DNA from: Micavibrio_A sp041655955
Lineage (GTDB): Bacteria; Pseudomonadota; Alphaproteobacteria; Micavibrionales; Micavibrionaceae
Direction of reading: 5' to 3'
Assembly (NCBI GenBank): GCA_041655955.1
Contig: JBBAEN010000001.1
Location: 496,001-560,000, forward strand
Length of the DNA stretch: 64,000 nucleotides
Under the pieces are notes generated by a model that saw only the letters and a program-made list of their open reading frames with translations, made no database searches and was not told where the DNA came from. Each line of letters starts with the position of its first letter. Within the stretch, counting starts at the first letter, position 1. Made by a program: the position numbers and the translations under genes. Below, piece by piece: positions 59,185 to 64,000 of this stretch.

Positions 59185-59638
59185 GCTGGGCGGCAAGCTT
59201 ATCGACCACTTGGGCGCGTTTTGTTCTCGACATATCCACATCCTTAATCAGGAAATTATGCACAGCATCTGTGGATAACCGTTCGTCAAATAAGGCAATC
59301 CACAGATCGCTCCCCTGTTTCATCCCCTGATCCTGTGGATATTTCGCCAGCTCGTCGGCAAAGGAACGGACACGGTCGCAAGAGGCGGAAAGCGTCCCGT
59401 CCATATTGAGCGGCCAACCCAGCACATAGCCGCCAATTTCATAATCCTGCGCGATTTTGAGCAGATCCTTCAAATCATCCCGGAATTTCCGCCGCTGGAT
59501 GGTGCGCAGCGGCGTCGCGACGCCCTGCCCCGCGTCGCTTACGGCAAGGCCGATCGTCTTCGTCCCGATATCCAGCCCCATCAGGCGGGTATTTTCGGGG
59601 GCGCGGTCGGCAATATCCTTAAGCAAACCAATAGGCAT
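59141..59638 (-). CDS. ruvX: Putative pre-16S rRNA nuclease / Holliday junction resolvase RuvX (YqgF)
   Basis: A 165-residue RNase H-fold nuclease of the YqgF/RuvX family, implicated in 16S rRNA 5′-end processing. Catalytic acidic residues lie in GLDIGTKTIGLAVSD (near 23–37), DERLST (about 118–123) and the C-terminal VDKLAAQLIL helix. GWPLNMDGT is the family's GLPLxxDGS segment. It is convergent with the nucleoside hydrolase and overlaps it by 44 bp. Its 3′ half contains several DnaA-box-like sequences and unusual TTA codons. Confidence 0.92.
   Translation of the reverse strand: MPIGLLKDIADRAPENTRLMGLDIGTKTIGLAVSDAGQGVATPLRTIQRRKFRDDLKDLLKIAQDYEIGGYVLGWPLNMDGTLSASCDRVRSFADELAKYPQDQGMKQGSDLWIALFDERLSTDAVHNFLIKDVDMSRTKRAQVVDKLAAQLILQGALDFLRLAR
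59232..59342. promoter_or_regulatory. Cluster of DnaA-box-like sites within ruvX
   Basis: Two perfect TTATNCACA sites, TTATGCACA (59256–59264, plus) and TGTGGATAA (59270–59278, inverse). Two near-matches flank them: ATATCCACA (59232–59240) and TGTGGATAT (59334–59342). Part of a larger cluster starting at 54975. The sites lie inside coding sequence, so coincidence with the protein sequence must be considered. Confidence 0.4.
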
Positions 59639-59768
59639 ATTTCTTTGTACCGCCGCCCCGTCCCGAACGCCAAGAACAATCCGCGAAAACCCCCTTTAAA
59701 AATCCGCATTTTAAAAATCCATATCCCGAACCCGCCTTACAAAAACCGCGTCCATATTCCGCAAGCGC

Positions 59769-59854
59769 AAGTAAATGCTGCCGGTAAGTAAAGCGGGTAA
59801 ATGAGGCGGGTAAATGAGGCGGGTAAATGAAACCGGTAAATAAAGCGGATAAAA
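59769..59854. repeat. 13-bp tandem repeat upstream of gatC
   Basis: About six copies of a 13-bp unit with consensus GGGTAAATGAGGC. The two central copies (59795–59807, 59808–59820) are identical, and flanking copies have 1–5 differences. It fills the middle of the 279-bp ruvX–gatC gap, 65 bp before the gatC start; stop codons are possible in all copies and no gene is visible. The gatC promoter must lie in or beside it. Confidence 0.85.
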
Positions 59855-59917
59855 TTCCATTGGCTTTCCGCCGCCTTGACGGTTAATAATACGGCTTCCT
59901 AACCCGCAGAGAAGATC

Positions 59918-60199
59918 ATGGATAGCAAGACAGTCAAAAAAGTCGCAAGCCTCGCCCGCCTCGAAATGGCGGAATCCGAACTGGACGCCGTTCAGGCCAA
60001 GCTCGGCACGATTATGAAATTCGTGGAACAGCTCGCCGAAGTGGACACGGACAATGTCGAGCCGCTGTCCAACGTCGTGGACATCAAACTGCGCCTGCGC
60101 CAAGACGTCGTGAATGACGGCGGGCAGCAGCAGGACGTCCTCGCCAACGCGCCCGAAGCCACGGAAGGCTTTTTCGTCGTATCCAAAATCGTTGAATAA
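59918..60199 (+). CDS. gatC: Asp-tRNA(Asn)/Glu-tRNA(Gln) amidotransferase subunit C
   Basis: A 93-residue small subunit that stabilises GatA and wraps between GatA and GatB in the GatCAB amidotransferase. VKKVASLARLEMAESELD and the central FVEQLAEVDTDNVEPLSNV are the family signature. Length normal. The ATG at 59918 has an AGAGAAG site upstream, and gatA starts 26 bp after the stop. Use of GatCAB implies the indirect route for Gln-tRNA and/or Asn-tRNA charging. Confidence 0.95.
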   Translation: MDSKTVKKVASLARLEMAESELDAVQAKLGTIMKFVEQLAEVDTDNVEPLSNVVDIKLRLRQDVVNDGGQQQDVLANAPEATEGFFVVSKIVE

Positions 60200-60225
60200 T
60201 AACAAGACCGAACACAGGCACAAAC

Positions 60226-61716
60226 ATGACCGACCTTACCGACCTCACCCTCGCGCAAGCACTGAAGGGCCTTGAAAAGAAGGAATTTTCGAGCGTTGAC
60301 ATTACCAGGGCGCATATCGCGGCGATGGAGCGGCATCGCGGCCTGAACGCCTATATCACCGAAACGCCGGAGCTTGCCCTGAAACAGGCGGCGGCATCCG
60401 ATGAACGCCGCGCCGCCGGCAAGGCGGGCTATCTGGACGGCGCACCGATCGGCATCAAGGATCTGTTCTGCACAAGGGACGTACAGACGACGGCGGGATC
60501 GAAAATCCTCGAAGGATTCGCGCCGAAATATGAATCGACGGTGACGCAAAAGCTTTTAGATGACGGCGCGGTCACGCTCGGCAAACTCAATCTCGACGAA
60601 TTTGCGATGGGGTCGTCGAACACGACCTCCGCTTACGGCAACGCGATTTCCCCGTGGAAACGCAATGACGGGAAGCAGGCCGACCTGACGCCGGGCGGAT
60701 CTTCCGGCGGCTCCGCTTCGGCGGTTTCGGCGCGGCTCTGCCTCGCCGCGACGGGGACGGATACGGGCGGCTCCATCCGCCAGCCCGCCGCCTTTTGCGG
60801 CATTACGGGCATCAAGCCGACCTATGGCCGCTGTTCGCGCTGGGGGATCGTGTCCTATGCCTCCTCGCTCGATCAGGCGGGATCGTTCGGGCGTACGCTC
60901 GAAGACGCCGCGATGCTGCTCAAATCCATGTCCGGCTTCGATGAAAAAGATTCCACCTCCGCCAACCGGCCAGTACCGGATTTCGCCGCGGCGCTGAACG
61001 GTTCGGTCAAGGGGCTGAAAGTCGGCATCCCGAAAGAATACCGCGTGGACGGCATGCCCGCCGAAATCGAAAAACTATGGCAACAGGGCATTGACTGGCT
61101 GAAGGCCGAAGGTGCGGAGATCGTCGATATTTCCCTGCCGCACACGAAATACGGCCTGCCCGTTTATTACATCATCGCGCCCGCCGAATGTTCGTCCAAC
61201 CTCGCCCGCTATGACGGGGTGCGCTATGGGCTGCGCGTGGACGGCAAAGACCTGAACGAAACATATGAAAAAACCCGCGCCGCCGGTTTCGGCGACGAGG
61301 TCAAGCGCCGCATCATGATCGGCACCTATGTCTTGTCCGCCGGTTTCTACGACGCCTATTACATCAAGGCGCAAAAAGTGCGCAGGCTGATCCTAAACGA
61401 TTATCTCGAAGCCTATAAGCAATGCGACGTTATACTGGCGCCCAGCACCCCGTCCTCCGCCTTCGCCATCGGCGAGAACGAGGACGACCCGATCAAGATG
61501 TACCTGAACGACGTGTTCACCGTGACGGTCAACCTTGCGGGGCTTCCGGGCCTTTCCGTTCCGGCGGGGCTGGACGCGCACGGGCTTCCGCTCGGCCTGC
61601 AATTGATTGGCCGCCCGTGGGACGAGGAAACCATCATCACTGCGGGCGCGGCCATCGAACGCGCCGCGAACTTTACGGCGCTTCCGTCGTTATTGGACAT
61701 AGGAAAAGCGGCATAG
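60226..61716 (+). CDS. gatA: Asp-tRNA(Asn)/Glu-tRNA(Gln) amidotransferase subunit A
   Basis: A 496-residue glutaminase subunit of GatCAB, of the amidase-signature family. The catalytic triad aligns as Lys78 (PIGIKDLF), cis-Ser159 (TPGGSSGGSA) and nucleophile Ser183 (TDTGGSIRQPA), matching Lys79/Ser154/Ser178 of Staphylococcus GatA with constant offset. It releases ammonia from glutamine for the GatB active site. gatB does not follow directly; three unrelated genes intervene (61748–63737). Confidence 0.97.
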   Translation: MTDLTDLTLAQALKGLEKKEFSSVDITRAHIAAMERHRGLNAYITETPELALKQAAASDERRAAGKAGYLDGAPIGIKDLFCTRDVQTTAGSKILEGFAPKYESTVTQKLLDDGAVTLGKLNLDEFAMGSSNTTSAYGNAISPWKRNDGKQADLTPGGSSGGSASAVSARLCLAATGTDTGGSIRQPAAFCGITGIKPTYGRCSRWGIVSYASSLDQAGSFGRTLEDAAMLLKSMSGFDEKDSTSANRPVPDFAAALNGSVKGLKVGIPKEYRVDGMPAEIEKLWQQGIDWLKAEGAEIVDISLPHTKYGLPVYYIIAPAECSSNLARYDGVRYGLRVDGKDLNETYEKTRAAGFGDEVKRRIMIGTYVLSAGFYDAYYIKAQKVRRLILNDYLEAYKQCDVILAPSTPSSAFAIGENEDDPIKMYLNDVFTVTVNLAGLPGLSVPAGLDAHGLPLGLQLIGRPWDEETIITAGAAIERAANFTALPSLLDIGKAA

Positions 61717-61747
61717 GCCGCGCTTTGAAAGAAAGGAAACGGACGGC

Positions 61748-62104
61748 ATGACCGGCCTGAACGGACAAAAGCAAGGGCGGGGACGTTCTTTCAATTACAA
61801 GGAGCATCTGTGGAAACTGCCCGTCGGGGCCTCCATGGCCTTCGTCATCGCCCTTACGGTCGGCGGGCCGGTTGTGAAGAAATACCAGCAAAGACAGGCG
61901 GCGGCCACAGCCGCCCTTCCCTGCCCGCCCCTTAGCACGGTTTTCACCGCCAGCGCCGATGCGGAAATGCAAGAACCATCTAGTAACGCCACCAGACTCG
62001 CCGCCCTGATGCCGGACAAGGGCGAAGTGCCAAAGCCCGCCATCGTCGAAGCAGCCGGCCAGCGCAAACAAACTGGAGAAAACTGCCCGTCTGTGCCATT
62101 ATAA
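61748..62104 (+). CDS. Hypothetical single-pass membrane protein
   Basis: A 118-residue protein with a basic cytoplasmic N-terminus (about 1–25), one membrane helix (about 26–43) and a ~75-residue Ala/Pro-rich tail containing two Cys, probably periplasmic. No family recognised. An AAAGGAAACG site about nine bases before the ATG supports it. It lies 31 bp after gatA in the same direction and is likely co-transcribed. It could be a spurious frame, but nothing else fills the gap. Confidence 0.5.
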   Translation: MTGLNGQKQGRGRSFNYKEHLWKLPVGASMAFVIALTVGGPVVKKYQQRQAAATAALPCPPLSTVFTASADAEMQEPSSNATRLAALMPDKGEVPKPAIVEAAGQRKQTGENCPSVPL

Positions 62105-62195
62105 GGCAAGCGGGATAGCGGCGCGGAACGGCCCGCCGGGGCGAATGAAGGGAACCGCCCGCTTTCATCCCCCCTTCTTTGGAAAAGGAATAACG

Positions 62196-62735
62196 ATGAG
62201 ATTTTTAAGCCTCCTCCTGCTCTCGCTCACACTCTCCTTTTCCGCGCAGGCGCAAACGCCCGTTTCAAAAGAAACCGCCAACAGCTATTTTGACAATTGC
62301 GCCGCCCAGCCCGCGGGCGAAAGCCTGAGCGCGGACTCCCAGAACATGCTCTGCGCCTGCACCGCCGCGCGGCTGACGCAGTTTTTCACGGTGGAGGACA
62401 TGCAGGCCATGGCCGATCCGAACCGCCCCGAAGCGCGCCTTGCGGTCAATAAGATGCTGGTCGAAATTTACGCCCCCTGCATGGAGGCCCCGACGCGCGA
62501 CTTCCATTATAATGCCTGTATCACCAATCCCGACACGGCGCGCTATGGCGACCCGCAAAGAATTTGCCCCTGTATGGCCGACGCCGTTGCGGGCCATATG
62601 CGCAATAACGGCCCCGCCGTGTTCCGCGATATCTTGACCCGCAACCCTACCATCGTCGATCCGATGGCGGCGCTTGTGGACGATCCCGGATTCAAGCAAT
62701 TCGCCCAGTCGAAACTGCTTGCGTGCGTCCGCTAA
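62196..62735 (+). CDS. Secreted Cys-containing hypothetical protein
   Basis: A 179-residue protein with a Sec signal peptide (MRFLSLLLLSLTLSFSAQA). I chose the ATG at 62196, with AAAGGA seven bases upstream, over the longer frame from 62145. The mature part has two similar halves, each with paired Cys: NMLCACTAARL… and RICPCMADAV…, both preceded by a Cys (DNCAAQ, YNACIT) and followed by another, suggesting an internal duplication held by disulfides. Function unknown; periplasmic. Confidence 0.7.
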   Translation: MRFLSLLLLSLTLSFSAQAQTPVSKETANSYFDNCAAQPAGESLSADSQNMLCACTAARLTQFFTVEDMQAMADPNRPEARLAVNKMLVEIYAPCMEAPTRDFHYNACITNPDTARYGDPQRICPCMADAVAGHMRNNGPAVFRDILTRNPTIVDPMAALVDDPGFKQFAQSKLLACVR

Positions 62736-62753
62736 ACCGCTACAACTCCCGCC

Positions 62754-63737
62754 ATGAAACTTGCCCAGAACAAAACAGCCTTCGGCATGGCGCTGGCCGC
62801 CGTAGGATTCAGCCTTTATTCCATAGGCGACGTCTTTATCAAGCTCGGCGCGGAACATTATCCGCCCGAAAAAGTCGCGCTTTTCATCAATTTGTTTTTC
62901 CTGCCAATCCTCCTCATCCTGTCGAACAGGGTCGGCGGGCTGAAGGCGACGCTTAAGACAAAACACCTCAAACTCCATATCCTGCGCGGGCTTTTCGGCG
63001 CGGCCGTGTTTTTCTGCATGACGACGGGATTCGTCAAGCTCGGCATGGCCATGTCCTACACGCTTATTTTCGCGGGGCCGTTCATCATGTCCGTCCTGTC
63101 CATCTATTTCCTCGGCGAGAAAATCGGCATCCACCGCTGGGCGTCGATCATAACGGGATTCATCGGCGTCCTCGTCGTCCTGCGCCCCGGCGTCGTGCCG
63201 CTCGAACCTGCCGCCCTCGCCATCATCCTTGCGGCCTTTTGCTTCGCCGGCTCCAACATCATCATCCGCAGGATCGGCGAGGGCGAACCGCTGCTTGCCT
63301 TCTCGCTCTTTACCTGCCTGACCTCGACCATCGTTTTCGGCACGGTTACACTGTGGAAGGGCGACCTTTCCCTGCCGTCAACAGACCATCTCTGGTTCTT
63401 CGCGGCGACCGCACTTTTCCACGTTTTCGCCAATTTTTCCGTATCCCGCGCCTTCCAGACCACCGATACCTCTCTTGCGGCGCCGTTCCATTACGTCCAG
63501 CTTTTATGGGGGCTGGCTTTCGGCTATCTTCTTTTCGGACAGGGGATTGATGTCTGGACAGGGCTGGGCGGGGCCATTATTGTGGGTTCCGGCATCTATA
63601 TGATCCACCGCGAACATGTCCGCAGCCGCTCCCTGACGACGGGCATCGTGGCCCATGGCGGCGCGGTGGACGATACGGGCCTGAATGTCGAAGCGGTCAT
63701 CGCCGAAGACGAAAATATAATGGAAGTATTGAAATGA
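62754..63737 (+). CDS. DMT-superfamily (EamA) transporter
   Basis: A 327-residue inner-membrane protein with ten predicted helices arranged as two EamA repeats (about 10–145 and 155–290), followed by a ~35-residue cytoplasmic tail. It resembles drug/metabolite exporters; in Alphaproteobacteria close relatives include riboflavin, S-adenosylmethionine and amino-acid carriers, so the substrate is open. Its stop overlaps the gatB start (ATGA), so it is translationally coupled to gatB. Confidence 0.85.
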   Translation: MKLAQNKTAFGMALAAVGFSLYSIGDVFIKLGAEHYPPEKVALFINLFFLPILLILSNRVGGLKATLKTKHLKLHILRGLFGAAVFFCMTTGFVKLGMAMSYTLIFAGPFIMSVLSIYFLGEKIGIHRWASIITGFIGVLVVLRPGVVPLEPAALAIILAAFCFAGSNIIIRRIGEGEPLLAFSLFTCLTSTIVFGTVTLWKGDLSLPSTDHLWFFAATALFHVFANFSVSRAFQTTDTSLAAPFHYVQLLWGLAFGYLLFGQGIDVWTGLGGAIIVGSGIYMIHREHVRSRSLTTGIVAHGGAVDDTGLNVEAVIAEDENIMEVLK

Positions 63738-64000
63738 CATATCTGCTCAAAGGCGCAACAGGCGAATGGGAAGTCGTGATCGGCATGGAAGTCCATGCGC
63801 AGGTTACGGCCAATTCAAAACTCTTTTCCGGCGCCGCTACCGCTTTCGGCGCGGAGCCGAATTCGCAAGTATCCATGGTCGATGCCGCGATGCCCGGCAT
63901 GCTTCCCGTCCTTAACGCCTATTGCGTCGAACAGGCGGTGCGCACGGGGCTGGGGCTGAACGCCGCCATCAACACTTATTCGGTGTTCGAGCGCAAGAAT
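63734..64000 (+). CDS. gatB: Asp-tRNA(Asn)/Glu-tRNA(Gln) amidotransferase subunit B, N-terminal part
   Basis: The first 89 codons of gatB; the gene leaves the window on the right. The N-terminus has the diagnostic WEVVIGMEVHAQVTANSKLF and the following NSQVSMVDAAMPGMLPVLN segment. GatB activates the mischarged aminoacyl-tRNA and accepts ammonia from GatA. The ATG overlaps the stop of the transporter gene. Confidence 0.95.
   Translation, partial: MTYLLKGATGEWEVVIGMEVHAQVTANSKLFSGAATAFGAEPNSQVSMVDAAMPGMLPVLNAYCVEQAVRTGLGLNAAINTYSVFERKN

Noticed and set aside
1..64000. rRNA, tRNA, CRISPR arrays, transposases or phage genes
   Set aside because: None recognised on either strand by eye; the short repeats found are tandem arrays without spacers. 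tRNAscan-type and insertion-sequence searches were not possible here.

Overview
The window is a dense, moderately GC-rich bacterial chromosome segment. Its conserved blocks are typical of Alphaproteobacteria: lnt–XRE regulator–metK–trmB, rimP–nusA–infB–rbfA–truB–rpsO–pnp, fabA–fabB–fabI, a long suf operon with SufT, DUF1491, and a TipN-like polar coiled-coil protein. Nothing here fixes the order. No Irr-type heme motif is seen, and two intracellular PHA depolymerases are present. A free-living, deep-branching alphaproteobacterium (Rhodospirillales- or Micavibrionales-like) is my inference only. No rRNA, tRNA, CRISPR array, prophage or insertion sequence was recognised.

Layout. 1–6.1 kb (minus): a truncated HAD phosphatase, a 1289-residue membrane-anchored coiled-coil protein, a small secreted protein and a 2-hydroxyacid dehydrogenase. 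6.5–15.2 kb (plus): miaB, phoH, ybeY, a CorC-like CBS protein, lnt, a PraR-like regulator, metK and trmB. 15.2–22.2 kb (plus): a frameshifted DUF2384 antitoxin remnant, a rimP leader hairpin, then the transcription/translation operon through rpsO. 22.3–28.3 kb: EF-hand protein, gpmA, a 25-residue membrane protein, pnp, VOC protein, SET-domain protein, glycerophosphodiesterase and a KGG protein. 28.4–33 kb (minus): fatty-acid genes fabA–fabB–fabI, an unknown protein and an SH3 protein. 33.2–36.2 kb (plus): a dihydrouridine synthase with an odd insertion and a run of unknown small genes. 36.2–42.3 kb (minus): the suf operon led by an Rrf2 regulator. 42.5–52 kb: MFS/spermidine-synthase fusion, DUF1491, fur, a PAS histidine kinase, upp, a degenerate GGDEF protein, tgt, rpmB and a divergent CbiB-like protein. 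52–56.5 kb: two PHA depolymerase paralogues flanking a lipoprotein and a Cys-rich secreted protein. 56.6–64 kb: metallopeptidase, repeat-bearing nucleoside hydrolase, ruvX, then gatC–gatA, three unrelated genes and the start of gatB.

Much of the window is ordinary core biology: rRNA and tRNA maturation (ybeY, rimP, rbfA, truB, trmB, miaB, tgt, dusA), translation, RNA decay, unsaturated fatty-acid synthesis and Fe-S cluster assembly. The most unusual signals are a cluster of seven perfect DnaA-box sequences at 54.97–59.28 kb, a tRNA-guanine transglycosylase that has lost its three zinc cysteines, a 45-bp in-frame tandem repeat inside a nucleoside hydrolase, an acidic insertion inside DusA, several short intergenic tandem repeats, and two PHA depolymerases sharing a nearly identical DNA block.
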